Assembly (NCBI RefSeq): GCF_018873765.1
Contig: NC_057925.1
Location: 49,426,010-49,490,009 of the forward strand
Length of the DNA stretch: 64,000 bases
Reading direction: 5' to 3'
Source: Telopea speciosissima
Lineage: Eukaryota; Streptophyta; Magnoliopsida; Proteales; Proteaceae
Shown: piece after piece, positions 24,101 to 34,850 of the stretch
Layout of the letters: each line of letters begins with the position of its first letter
Numbering within the stretch: position 1 is the first letter of the stretch
Position numbers and translations under genes: made by a program
The notes under the pieces: model-generated
What the model was told of the DNA's origin: nothing
The model's input: only the letters and a program-made list of their open reading frames with translations
Database searches by the model: none

Positions 24101-27100
24101 TGGTTGAACCGTGGGTCAAAGAGAGGAAATAAAATAATAGAATGGCTTGTATTAATGATAGAAAGGCCCCTCTATTTATAATAGAGGGGAAGTTACAAAA
24201 TAAAGTAAGCTAGGCGATGTGGGACTAAACCCACACAGCCAATATAAACTTAACACATTAAATAACATAAAAAATACCCCAAAAGGACCAGAATACCCCC
24301 ACGGAATTCTGGTGTACATTATTCTAACACTCCCCCTCAAGCTGGATTATACAAATACTAAAGAAAGAAGATCCAGCTTGAACTAAAGAAGAAAAAAACT
24401 CTCTCCATAACAATTCTAATACTCCCCCTCGAGTTGGCGCATACAAGGTACTAATGCCCAACTTGAATAAAATGGGAAAAAATAAGTTGTAGCAGAATCC
24501 AGCTCTCAAATAGACCTTCAAGAATTTGAAAAAAATAGACCTTCAAACTTGGACAGACTTGATCAACAAAAAAGGTATCTCTCACCAATCTTTGTCCAAT
24601 AATGAATCTCTGAATTATAATCTTGAAGATAAGTAACTAGGGTAGCCGTCAAATGAGTCAAGCAGCAGTAAAGATCAAGCAGCAGAAAAAACAACCAAAC
24701 TATAGGATCTCATATGGGCAGGCAATAACCAAACATCTTCAAAACTTTAAGGCCAACCTCCCCCTTATGACAAACTTTAACCCAATAACAAAGTAGATAC
24801 CCATTGGCAATGGTGAACCCCCTGACCATTTATGTTTTGCACCAAGTGTCCCTGCATGTTCTGTTCTCTGCAATGGCTGCAGGTATACTGTATATAATCC
24901 CCCCCTCACGTGTAGTGCACGTGGACATAAGAGAGATGATGTAAGAGATAGGGCAAAACATAATATTCCAGAATTTTGCAATGGCTGCCAAGTGTAATGG
25001 AAAAAAAAAAAAAAATGGTAAAGAAGAGAATACCATTAACTTCCAAGGTGGGTATGGGGAATGCCAAAGGTATGTTTTGGGAGGTGGTGAAGGAAAAACA
25101 GCAGTGGGATAATGAAGTAGGAGTAAATTATGCAACATATAAATCTCCAACCATCTTCAAACGATCAAACAAACATTTTTTATGGAAACTCTTGCAGAGG
25201 AGAAACTCCTAACTCCAATATTCAAATCTAACAAGGATACAGATCTGATTTGAAGTAAGGAAAGGCTCTATTCTTCAAGGCTTGATTAAACTTCAAACAA
25301 GGAGAAACAAGTGTGCAAAAACTCCAAGGTATAAACTTCCACATGCTAAAAAGTACGAACGAAGATATCTGGACAGCAATGGATTGTAGAAGCTTCAACA
25401 AAAATTGGATCAGATCTGAATTAGTAACCATGCTAGGATTCAAGCTCCAAGATGAGCCAGATATGAACCAGAAAAGCTTCACATAACTGAATAGGTTCGT
25501 AGTTGCAACCAAAAACCGTGGAACACACTGTTGTAGTCCCAAATAAGCTGATCTCCAGGGTAGCAGATTCGAGTCTTCAATAACGAAAGAAATTCGATCT
25601 CCAATAGTAGGAAACTCAGTCACAATAATAGGGCAGCAGTAGTCCACATAAAGGCAGTAGTAACATGTCAACCAGTCATGCTTACAGAAGCCAATCAATA
25701 ACACCAGCCAGGTAGGTATGAAAGCTCAAAATAACCAGCAAATATAAGATAAATAACCAGACAGATCCATAGGTAGTTGAAGCAGCCAGCCATATAGGAA
25801 CACGTAAGAAACATAGGTTGATAATTGGAGAAACCGAGCCATAAGAATGAACCTGAATTTTGCCAAAAAAAACTGATGAATGATGCTGAAATAGGGGCTA
25901 AATACTCCTTTGATATTTATAAAACTCTCCTCAAAAAATCAGCAATAGTGGACTGCCCCAACCCTTAGATCGATTATAATCAGGGTTTTGTAAAAAACCC
26001 TGAAAGGGAAGATCGATTGTAGGGAAGGGGGCTTCAACAAAGTGATGATGGCTTGGCAAAGGTGATGTCTTCTGGTAATAGATGCTGACCACCACTGCTG
26101 GAATGGATCTCCAGTTCGAATAACCAATCTCCTTGGTAATTGAGACTTGATCTTCACGTGGGAGAAACACCAAAAAATTGCAGAAAAATAGGGCAGCAAC
26201 TATCATGTGCAATAGACCTTCGTCAGGTCAGGAATAGTTGAAGTAGAATGTCCTTCTTGATGGTAGAAACACCTCCCAAAAACTCCAATAGCAGCAATCA
26301 ACCCTATCCCTAAAATCGATAGTTGTCAGGGTTTTGAAAAAACCCTGAAAAGAAGGATCGATTGGGGTTAGGGGTCTTCAAACACTTGGAAAGAGGCTGA
26401 AACTGAGGTCGAGTGATCCTTGTAGGTGGAATAAGCATCCCTCCAAAAGGCAGCAAAAACTGAAACCTGTAACCCTAATGTCGATTTGAGTCAGGGTTTT
26501 AACAGGTAACCAAAAATAGCAGGTGGAGAAGGTTTTGCTATAGGTACAAATCCAGCCATCAGATAGTGGCCAAACTGAGGTCGATTAAGGCTGGTGGTAG
26601 TAGGAAATTATCCCTGAAAAATTAGCTGCATCTGACAAGGGAAGCCCCAAAATCGATTAGAGTCAGGGTTTTGAAAAAACCCTGACCAGGTGAAATCGAT
26701 TTGGGGATTGGGGCTGGAAAACTCAATAAAAGATGGAGAGAAAGGAAAAAAGGGAAGTTAGATTTTGGAATAGGGCATGATAGGGCTGGAAAAGGCTGCA
26801 TAGGGTGCTCCCAAATTAGAGGATCAATTTTCATAGAGATCTTATCTCAAAGAAGGGGAACTCCAAATCGCAGAGAAGGATCCAACAGAATTTTAATGGA
26901 AAAAATCGAATAGAATGAAGGAGAGCAGCAACTAAATCATTGGATATTTTATTTTCCTCATTAATGCTGCCCCTTTACATGGGTAAGAAGAAGAAAACTA
27001 GTAGGAGGAGAAAACCGAGAAAAGGGAGAAGAAGAGAGAGAGAGATCGATTGGAGGAGAAGAAGGGAGAAATAGGGTTTGTTTTTTTTTCTCTAACCTAG

Positions 27101-30100
27101 ATCAGACCAGCTCTGATATCATGTTGGTTGAACCGTGGGTCAAAGAGAGGAAATAAAATAATAGAATGGCTTGTATAAATGATAGAAAGGCCCCTCTATT
27201 ATAGAGGGGAAGTTACAAAATAAAGTAAGCTAGGCGATGTGGGACTAAACCCACACAGCCAATATAAACTTAACACGTTAAATAACATAAAAAATACCCC
27301 AAAAGGACCAGAATACCCCCACGGTATTCTGGTGTACATTATTCTAATACTCCCCCTCAAGCTGGATTATACAAATACTAAAGAAAGAAGATCCAGCTTG
27401 GACTAAAGAAAAAAAAAACTCTCTCCATAACAATTCTAACACTCAGAGATGCCCCTCCATACACACACACACACACAAACCCATGGATAGCACTTCACAA
27501 ACCTGGAGCCAAATCACACAAGGCCACATAAACAAAACTTAAGAAAACTAAGCTCCCAACCATCTTGAATGGAGACTTTTCTTCTCCTCACTCACACTTC
27601 TCCTCAACAAGATGCCAGGGGGAGAGGGAGGGGGAGGTTGGTTACTTTTATCCCATGCTGAAGTACTAATGTAGATCGATCAAATGATCTGTTGGTGGTG
27701 GGTTTTCTTTTAAGATAGAAGGAAAGAGACTGCTAGTAATAGAGGCACACAAGGATGAGGAGAAGGGAGACATCATGGGGAAGAAAAAGAGGCAACAACC
27801 TCAATATTAATCAAATCAAACTAATTTTCCATCCCAAAATTCTATATAACAACCTTATTTATGAAAACCATATAAACTGACTTTAGGACTCCTAAACCAA
27901 ATAAACAACTATCCCTTTAAGTTACCTAAATAAAAATCAACTTAAATTGATCAAACTCCAAACAACATAAACTACTAACTAACAATACGACATAAAATAC
28001 TTAACTAAAAAGCATAGTTTCTCAAGTAAAGTAACTTAACACCACATGGGGCCCACACAATCTTATCTATATATTTAATCCCATGTTCAGAACTAAGACC
28101 CCAAATATAGGCTCATGACATCATACATCAATAAACCTAAAAATAAGAAGACCAAGATCCATAGAACCCAACCATGGGCCAAAATAAAGTCTTTTGGAGC
28201 CCGATTGGAAAATCTCAACTGCATCAATTCCCCCTTGTTTGAAAAGACTTGCACTCAAGTTTTGTAGAACGGAAGGATCTTGAACGCACGATCGACAACC
28301 TTCCTCTTTGACCTAGAAATCAACGATCAAACCACAATACAACGGTACGAAATCAGCGACAAGGAGTTCGTTTTTGAAGCTGCAATGTGAAAGCACATAT
28401 TCAAGTGGTTCAATCAAAAGATCGACCAATGTATGCTCCTCAACAAGTGGTTCTTCAATGATAATTGGAGCTACTTCATCTTCCATCGTTGATGGCTTGT
28501 CGTCTTGCTCTACCACCCACTGCTTAATAAGTCAGATTGATTTGTCCGAGGAAAATTCCATAATATCGGATATGACAGCAATTGGTTTTTAAATTACATT
28601 ATTACCGAGTCCCTTTGACAATTGATATTTATTTCCATTTCTATATCCACCGCAGAATAGAGGATTCCAGAATGGCTCTCTCCCTCTCTGATAAAAAAAG
28701 CAGTGAAGCTCACAGGTCATTTCATTCAGCAGCCCATGGTATGGCCCCGACAGTGTCAAAGTACTTGGGTCCCTAACCTACCTTCTCGGTGACAATGCTT
28801 GGGACCATGGTTCAAGAACTCGCTCGAGTACATGTTTTGACCTAGCCAAAAACCGAGTTGGGGTTTTTTTGTTTTTTTTTTTTGAACTCGATGGCTGGTT
28901 TTGGTGGGTTTAGACCTAGTTTGGTCATGAAAGTTGGTATACAGCCTATTTTGGGCCATTTAAACACAATGGCACTATTAGATTTTAAAAAATCAAAGTC
29001 TAAATAAGAGTTTCACTTAGTGGGAAACCAGGACAGACACTTACTTATGCCAAAAACCAGAACAAACAACAAAACTGCTCTTTAATGGATCCATAACTAT
29101 GAAAGGACTATCAAGGAGGGATGCTTGGCTTTTTAGCCCAAAACCAAGTGGGTCCCACTCTCACCTCATAAGGAGGTAACTGATACCAATCAGGCTTCAT
29201 TTGGTTGCAAGGAAAAAAAGGGAAGGGAAGTGAAATCAAATTATTACAAAAGCAAAAAAAATTTGTAACATTATCTTACATGATGGTGTAAATAACTCCT
29301 AAATATACCAAATTGATTATTAAATTTCACTTTGCAATCAAATTCCTTTGATTTGAAAAGCAAAATGAATTTTACATCTGGGAAAAAAATATTTAGCAAA
29401 TATGGTAAGAGTTTTAGGTAGGTTACGATTACAAAACTTACTTTTTTTCTTTTCAAAAGTGATTTCACTTCCCTTTACTTGAAACAAAGAGAGCCTCAAG
29501 GAAACATCAATTGAAAATTTAAAAACGAAGATTATTAGAGAGAGCCTAACAGCAAAATGGTCAAATGTCTAGAATTTCATGTGAGTTTTTCCAGATTTAG
29601 TTTTCAATTTCCCCATTGCTTAATATAAGCCTTAAGCAGCATTATTACGAAGTCAACTGCCTAAGCCTCTCTGAACCATGATACTCTTTGCTCTCTCTTC
29701 TACTTGATTCCTATACAAAGTATAAATTATTTGATACTGGCTTTTCTTAATGCTAAAAGAAAAGAGGAACTTTCTAAGGAATTTCCTTGTAAAGCTGTCT
29801 TTTTCTTTAGTTTCTGGGGAGGGGGTTCCAGACATATTGAAAACTGATGAGTGCCCATTATCTAAAGAATGTCCTCAAGACTTTGCATATTAATGTGAAG
29901 TGATATCATACCTCATGATATGTTCGCGGAGAATCAACAACCATGCTCTTAACCTGAAAACAAATCCCATTGAGAATAACACTTAGGGGACTAAAGTACA
30001 AAAAGAAACTAAAAAGGAAGCAAAATACAGGGAAAATAAGTCAGTAATTAAGAAAGGGCCCACCTTCTCATTAAAATAATCCTGCACAATGGATAGGGTT

Positions 30101-33100
30101 TGTCCCATCGCCCTATGCAAAATAATAGGAACTGCCCCTTCCACAGCTTCATCTGCAGCAAGAGCAGCAGACTTCGCATGTTCCATTATATCTTTCCATG
30201 TGGAAAGCAAGCCCTCCAAATCCTTCTGTAATTCCTCCAAGGAACGACCACCAGCAACAGTCCTTACAGTCAGACCAAAGCCTGGAGGCTGCAAGGTCTT
30301 CGCGATGACTCTTAACCTTGTTCGCTCAACACCGGAAATTTTCTTTGAGATACCAATTCTATTACAGCGTGTACTCAATATCTGCAAACCAGGAGAAAAT
30401 GTAGAAGATAAAGAACCATATCATGAATAACACAAAAAATAAAAAAGAGAACGCAGGAAGAGAACTCTTGTAGTTAACCTACCCAGAATCTGCTTCTTAG
30501 ATTTGGATAAGCAGTCAGAGCAGGACCTTTTGTCCCCAATCCCTCTTTGACAACTTGTACAATCACTTTAGTCCCTTTGCGAACATGGGCCCACTTGTTT
30601 TCCTTTATATAACCCTTCCCATCTTGAAAGGAATGGTGTGACAGCTGAGGATCATTGGACCCTTCTGGTTCATTTGGAAGGAAGTCACAGGTAGCTCTGC
30701 GCTCTAGGTTATGTCCATTTCCATCAAAGAAGTCCTCAGAATCTGACTCAACCCCACCATATTCAATCATGCTGCCATTTACATTCCCCTGAAGAACCTC
30801 TGAAGCGTGAAAGTTATCCTCAACTTCATGTTCATCTAAATCATCATGTGTGAATGGTACCAGCCCATCCTGAAACTCAATTTCTGATAATTCATCAAGA
30901 ACTCCAACATCACCAAGTGAAGATGGGTCGCTCTTGTTGACGTCAGCCAGCTCCTTGAGCTCACTAATCACAGAACCATTAATTTGTTTCTCCTTTGTCC
31001 TATGACGGAAAGGAGGGAATACAAATGGTTCCCTGTTCTGCTTGATGTCCATAAGTGAAGGTCTGGAAATCCCAATATTTACAAAAGCACCACCCATATG
31101 GGGAACAAGTTTTGTAATTACTCCAAGATACACACTATCACACTGCACGTTGTGTTTAACTGGTTCCAATAATAACTCAACCAATTTCCCATTTTCCAAG
31201 ACGGCAATCCTTTGCATAGTACATATCGAAGAGTTAATCAGAATAACAGTGTCCACACACTCCTCAGTACAAATTGATTTACTTCCTTCTTCAGTTATCA
31301 ATTTTTCATCATCCAGATAACTCTTATCAAGGAACTCCGGTTGGGTTGACATGACTAGATCATAAATCTCATCATACACAGAAGAACCCATCTCATCTTT
31401 GAAATCAAGGGAGGAGAGAGAAGATTGGAGCAGCCAGGGCTCCTCAACAGGTTGATCTCTTTCATAAATTATGTGGCCAGAATCCCATACCTTGGTACTA
31501 GCATTAACTGTGTCATCCCTTTCAACAGAGTAAGACTCCTCTTCGACTATAAGGTCAACTGAGAAATTCTCTGTCTCTAAGGCATCAATTTGAGGGCTTT
31601 CTAGTATTCCGAGTTCATCTGTCAAACCACTGGAAGCATTTAATGTTCAGCAACATAAGTAGGGGTGAAGTGACATAAGGAAAGACACTAGTATGGAATT
31701 ATTACCCTCAGATGAAGCTGACGTTGTGGGTTGTACAGGAAAGTATGACTCCCAAATCCATGATTCCCATGACTCTACCAGATGCCTCTGAGTGCACACC
31801 GTCTTCATCCACGAATCCCTGACCACAATCCTTTCCTTTAGTTTGGAAGTTTGAGGCACTAACAAAGAAGATTCAGGTCCAGGTCTCCAAACTAAATGAG
31901 AAGATGACCATTTATCTCCTTTTACGAAATAATTGTACTTGAAGTTCATCCCACAAGGTAGCTGACAAAGCAAACAGTTAAAAGATTAAGTTGAATAGAC
32001 ATTGTCCAAATAGGAAGTAGACCAGATCATATGTGCATTAGTATACTGAAACAGGAAAACATGAGTATACCAGAAATTGGATCAGATTACCTTAACTTCG
32101 GTCTTCCACAAGTTCGAATGTTCAGCAGGCATCATGAGAACAGCCATCTCAGGCTCCCAATGACCTAAAGCAGTTGAATCTCCTGTTAGATACAAAAGCT
32201 GTCCATCTTCTAAAGTAGCTTCAATGGTCCAAAGCACCTTGCATAGTTCCCGACAGGATATGGAGGAGTTCCCTGACATATCAGTATCTCCATTTTTATC
32301 AGCAATCACCCAACCGATTAGAAATTTTTAATGGACCATTTAGACACAGAATCAGTAATAACTTTCAAAAAGAAATAATTGATCTCACTACTTTTGAATA
32401 CATAAGGAAAATCCTCTCTCCTAGCAGGAAAAATGAAGTTTAGATACAAAATAAGAGCCACTGGAAGGCTATTGAAAGTGTCCCCAGTAAATTGCAATAC
32501 TTTTTTTATATTGCCAATGTTGTACCAATTTCAACCCATGGTGAAACCAAAATATTTGGCCAATTTATATCATATTTTGAAAATCGGTTCCTGGCTGGGA
32601 AGACGATTTTCTGATCCCAAAAAAAACTCTAGTCAATAATTTTAATATGACATATATAAGCCCGGGAATATCAGCATTTCCTTTTATTTAAGAGAAGATT
32701 ATGCAATTACATACACAGATAGTAGCATTTTATTGCAATATGTAAGTTCATAAAGTAACAATGTACAACAAGTAGAGATTACCAGATATTACTTTAATGG
32801 CATGAGTCGCCAGCAAGAAATAGTGAAAATAAGAACAAAGTGACAAAATACACCATATTAGGCATGTCCAGCATCAAAATTTTTAAAATTGAAGCACCAG
32901 GTTATTACAGGAATTTAAAATTTTACTGCAGTATGTGAAAACATGGACACGTACTACCTTTTCTGACACACATTACGGGTGATCCCAAAAGACAATTATG
33001 AATCCCCAGATGAAGAGTTATCTTGTATGGACTCTGCAATGGCATCTGGTGGCACGTGTACCTGCCTAAAATAAATAATGTATCAATACTCCATGGAGGA

Positions 33101-34376
33101 AAATAAAAACTATCACGTCAGTCATGCCCTGCTATTAGCAAATCTGAAAAGAGCAAGTGTAAAATGAAATCAACATGTAGAATCTACCTTCCAGCATTTA
33201 GAAAAAAGAGCAATACAAATTATACAATTGGGTTTTTCCATGCCTTATTCAGCTTTAAATGCTGTTAAAGTGTACCGTGTACCATGTTATGGTGTAGGGT
33301 GTACAGTGGGATAGTATTTGAGTTGTAACTAGATTACTCCTTAAGTCTAGATTAGTTCTTTAGTTGTTATTTCCTTTTATAGTTATAATTCCTTATTGTA
33401 ATTAGACTTAGTGTCTTAGTAGGATTCCTACTACGAGCTACTGAGTTGGTATTATATATACAAGGGACTAGACCGTGATAAGTACTCTCTATTGCAGCCG
33501 AAAAGTAGTAGCATATAATTAGTGAGGATTATAATTGTAAAATTGATATGAGTTACCTTTAACCTCAATCAGCATAAACTCCCAAGTAACAAGAAGTCAA
33601 AGGCTCTGATGTCAATCATGTTTAACCCAAGCCCAATAGAAACCAAAAACACACATGAAACCAACCATAAAGAAGTTCTTAATAGACAAATCCATGGAAA
33701 AGGTCAACAGTTAATGGCTGCTCCATCCAGCCAAAGTTATAAGGGCTTTTTTTTTTCCAACAAGTAGGTAGGAAACAATGTGGAGATCTTTGCTTCCACT
33801 GGAATAGGTCTCAGACAATTCAAAGGCACACCATATGAGAATTGCTTGAAAGTTTTCTTTTTCACCCTCCAGGCTATCTTCTTGATTTTAGCTTCCACTC
33901 ATGGGTAGCTGGTCGCATAAAGAAATTTCAATGCTTCAAGTTATTCAGAACACAGAGCAATAAATTTGAAAATAGAAGACACCATCTCATGTGCCTATGT
34001 ACTAGTTATATTAATTGTTCAAATTAAGTAAACAGAGGCATAAAAGTTCATGCTGAAAATCACTTTTATACACAGTTAACAATAACCTGTTTAAAAATGA
34101 ATTGTTAGAACACAAAGAAGGCGCATGGAAATATTAAATTTCCACAAAACCACAAATACATGAAAATGATAAACTGCTTCATAATAAATGGGGGGAAAAA
34201 AAAAATTACGGCGATGGAATCCTTTCGGCGCCAAGAAACGACGAGCGAGAGACACTTCGCCGGCCGAGCATTAAAGGCCGGAAACGTGCTTCGCATACCA
34301 CCATTGGCATGGCTTGAAGCTCGGGCGAATAGAGACTGCAGAGCACGCAAGCCATAGTGGCTGGCTCAAATTTCAT
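15145..34376 (-). CDS. RNE: Chloroplast RNase E/G-type endoribonuclease (RNE)
   Basis: Fourteen exons on the minus strand: 34376..34210, 33061..32958, 32272..32091, 31961..31706, 31618..30483, 30381..30064, 29953..29912, 21585..21461, 20726..20579, 19603..19531, 17507..17395, 17228..17109, 16879..16724, 15324..15145; every junction is GT-AG and in phase, total 1039 aa. Residues 1-90 are Ser/Arg-rich, fitting a plastid transit peptide. Residues about 96-190 are a CBM20-like starch-binding module ([16 protein letters not shown]). Exon 5 carries the S1 region ([15 protein letters not shown] ... MGGAFVNIG) interrupted by a long acidic insert. The RNase E core has SIDVN (D798, N800) and DFIDM (D843), the counterparts of E. 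coli D303, N305 and D346, and the Zn-link pair C901/C904. The known plant enzyme cleaves plastid polycistronic RNA. The TE-swollen introns 1, 7, 10 and 13 do not disturb the frame. Exons 1-2 are the least certain part. Confidence 0.92.
15732..16202. mobile_element. Solo-LTR-like block in RNE intron 13
   Basis: A 471-bp block with TGTTGG...CCAACA termini. Its text (GTTTGGCAAGATTGCCCAC, CACCCGAGAGAACC and the like) resembles plant copia LTRs. The 5-bp flanks ATATT and TCGGA do not match, so insertion by LTR-element integration is not proven. Confidence 0.4.
16516..16673 (+). mobile_element. Au-like SINE, copy B
   Basis: Same family as the copy at 12884: GGCGCAACGGTAAGGTTGCTC, then ACAGCCTCTCCGCGAGGC, GACCCTCCCCAGACCC and GGGAGCCTCGTGCACTGGG. 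Part of the B-box region is deleted. A perfect 13-bp TSD, AAATGTTGTAATG, lies at 16503-16515 and 16674-16686. It sits antisense in RNE intron 13, 50 bases from the donor of exon 13. Confidence 0.88.
17635..17812 (+). mobile_element. Au-like SINE, copy C
   Basis: Third copy, antisense in RNE intron 10. GGTGCAACGGTAAAGGTTGC (A-box region), CACGGGTTCAAGTTTGG (B-box region), the shared body and a T-run of about 10. Flanked by a perfect 11-bp TSD, GTAGAATCATA, at 17624-17634 and 17813-17823. Confidence 0.9.
17824..19126 (-). other. Middle of RNE intron 10
   Basis: No gene. A CA microsatellite lies near 18578-18597. The rest is unremarkable AT-rich intron. Confidence 0.4.
19127..19440 (-). mobile_element. 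SMART/TRIM-type miniature LTR retrotransposon
   Basis: A 314-bp element in RNE intron 10. Terminal direct repeats of 71-81 bp (19127-19197 and 19360-19440) begin TGTTACAA and share CTTATCCCAAAA, CCACAA(C/G)AATGTAT and an end in CACAACA. Directly inside the right repeat, 19348-19360 reads GCTCTGATACCAT, the complement of an initiator-Met tRNA primer binding site, which sets the orientation as minus. There is no coding sequence, and a C-run plus CA repeat lies near 19217-19249. Length, LTR size and PBS fit the SMART/TRIM class. No TSD was confirmed. Confidence 0.7.
20727..21460 (-). other. RNE intron 8
   Basis: No gene. The segment ending at about 21314 (TTTTACATCGAAACAAACAGAGCC) looks like the right end of a Tourist/hAT-like MITE, similar in style to the element at 29192-29496; its left end was not found. 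Confidence 0.35.
21899..23571 (+). mobile_element. 5'-truncated RTE-type LINE
   Basis: Lies antisense in RNE intron 7. It carries reverse-transcriptase blocks in broken frames: [71 protein letters not shown], then after a stop and frame change the FVDD catalytic box (22,596-22,615) and [19 protein letters not shown], and finally the WYGHVEWRP and [17 protein letters not shown] tail. The 3' end has CCGACCCCATTAAGTTGGGA followed by a GTT-rich terminus, as in plant RTE elements. The 17-bp TSD TATGGCATGCCAACAAG lies at 21882-21898 and 23572-23588. The endonuclease half is absent (5' truncation), and stops and frameshifts make it inactive. Confidence 0.9.
24098..24421 (-). repeat. 3' LTR of the non-autonomous element
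   Basis: A 324-bp LTR. It differs from the other LTR mainly by a 4-bp indel in TCTATTTATAATAGAGG and a few substitutions. It is preceded (minus strand) by the polypurine tract. Confidence 0.85.
25968..26700. repeat. Repeated palindromic ATCGAT...CAGGG units
   Basis: Units at 25968-26018, 26313-26363, about 26480-26510 and 26651-26700 share the layout ATCGAT, spacer, TCAGGGTTTTG-AAAAAACCCTGA (a short hairpin), spacer, ATCGAT(T). The third unit has lost its right half. They lie inside the gene-less interior of the LTR element at 24098-27441. Confidence 0.7.
27122..27441 (-). repeat. 5' LTR of the non-autonomous element
   Basis: A 320-bp LTR followed on the minus strand by the Met-tRNA primer binding site. 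It is nearly identical to 24098-24421, which implies a recent insertion. Confidence 0.85.
27450..28600 (-). mobile_element. Ty3/gypsy-like remnant
   Basis: On the minus strand, the segment around 28190-28300 reads as the end of a gypsy pol followed by a polypurine stretch (AACTTGAGTGCAAGTC, then ACAAGGGGGAATTGATGC), and 27450-28190 would be its LTR side. A short open frame (28516-28313) ends just before it. No RT or integrase domain is left, and boundaries are uncertain. Confidence 0.35.
28780..29191 (-). other. Part of RNE intron 7, low-copy text
   Basis: No gene. The stretch 28790-28960 (AAGAACTCGCTCGAG ... GGTTTTGGTGGGTTTAGACC) has the look of a decayed short DNA element, but no ends could be fixed. 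Confidence 0.3.
29192..29496. repeat. MITE with long terminal inverted repeats in RNE intron 7
   Basis: The left end AGGCTTCATTTGGTTGCAAG and the reverse complement of the right end, AGGCTCTCTTTGTTTCAAG, match, followed in both by AAAGGGAAG-GTGAAATC; the arms are about 45 bp. Length is about 305 bp with an AT-rich centre. Ends of the GGCTCTGTTTGGTT type are usual in plant MITEs. The flanks show no clear TSD. Confidence 0.6.
33266..33560. other. LTR-like segment in RNE intron 1
   Basis: The text resembles a copia LTR: TTGTAACTAGATTACTCC, TAGGATTCCTACTACGAGC, then a TATA-like TATTATATATACAAGGG followed by ACTCTCTATTGCAGC. No second LTR, PBS or TSD was found. Confidence 0.3.
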
Positions 34377-34680
34377 TGCAGGGCAGTACAAATGCAGATT
34401 AGAAGTAACAAGAGGGAAAACGTTGTCATTTGTGAAATTTCCGGTTCAGGTAAACGAAGAAATTTTGGACTGTGGAGCTTCTGCTCCGCTCGGACACTGA
34501 ACAGTGGATTGGATAGATAGAAAGATAGAACTTCCGAGTTCTGACCATCAAGAAGATTTTCGAAGTTATAATCTTACAATCTCAACATTTTTTGGGCCCA
34601 CGGTCCAAAGTCCATGACAGTTTGGGCCGGCAATGATCCATCCCAGCCCAAAAAATGTGACACACCATGCCATGGGACCT

Positions 34681-34850
34681 TTATCTGCTCCATTTCCTGG
34701 GCAGTTGCATTTCCCCAAGTTCCTCTATTAGAAGTGGGCAAAAATGACCACCCTATCCCTGCCCGAACACACTGCCCCGGTGGGGTCCACCCCCTCTATT
34801 AGAGGAATTTGGGGAAATGGAGCGGGCAGGAAATCGAACAGATAAAAATT
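34681..34850. repeat. Foldback MITE, family B copy 1
   Basis: Arms: TTATCTGCTCCATTTCC ... TTCCCCAAGTTCCTCTATTA on the left, and their complement TAGAGGAATTTGGGGAAATG ... AGATAAAAATT on the right, around AAAAATGACCACCCTATCCC and GGTGGGGTCCACC. The element at 61662-61860 has the same plan. It lies only 305 bp upstream of the RNE start codon, and the adjoining MULE begins exactly at its right end. Confidence 0.55.

Larger units (their letters stand above)
24098..27441 (-). mobile_element. Non-autonomous LTR retrotransposon, copia-like ends
   Basis: A 3344-bp element in RNE intron 7, in the same sense as RNE. LTRs at 24098-24421 and 27122-27441 are nearly identical and begin TGTTGGTTGAACC; the right one ends TCTAACA. 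TSD CTCAG at 24093-24097 and 27442-27446. On the minus strand the primer binding site TGATATCAGAGC (complement of 27109-27120) follows the 5' LTR, and a polypurine tract (complement of CTCCCCCTC, 24422-24430) precedes the 3' LTR. The 2.7-kb interior has no gag, protease, integrase or RT reading frame. It carries a hairpin motif about four times (see separate entry). It must have been mobilised in trans. Confidence 0.88.

Noticed and set aside
25981..26700. CRISPR-like array from the repeated CAGGG units
   Set aside because: Only four diverged units at unequal spacing, in a plant retroelement.
30089..30430. ORFs on the plus strand over RNE exons (also 31042-31320)
   Set aside because: Antisense shadows of conserved RNE coding exons.
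32941..33061. Separate small protein ending GDSS-type in another frame of RNE exon 2
   Set aside because: That frame hits a stop, while the alternative acceptor (33061) gives an open frame that joins both neighbours in phase.
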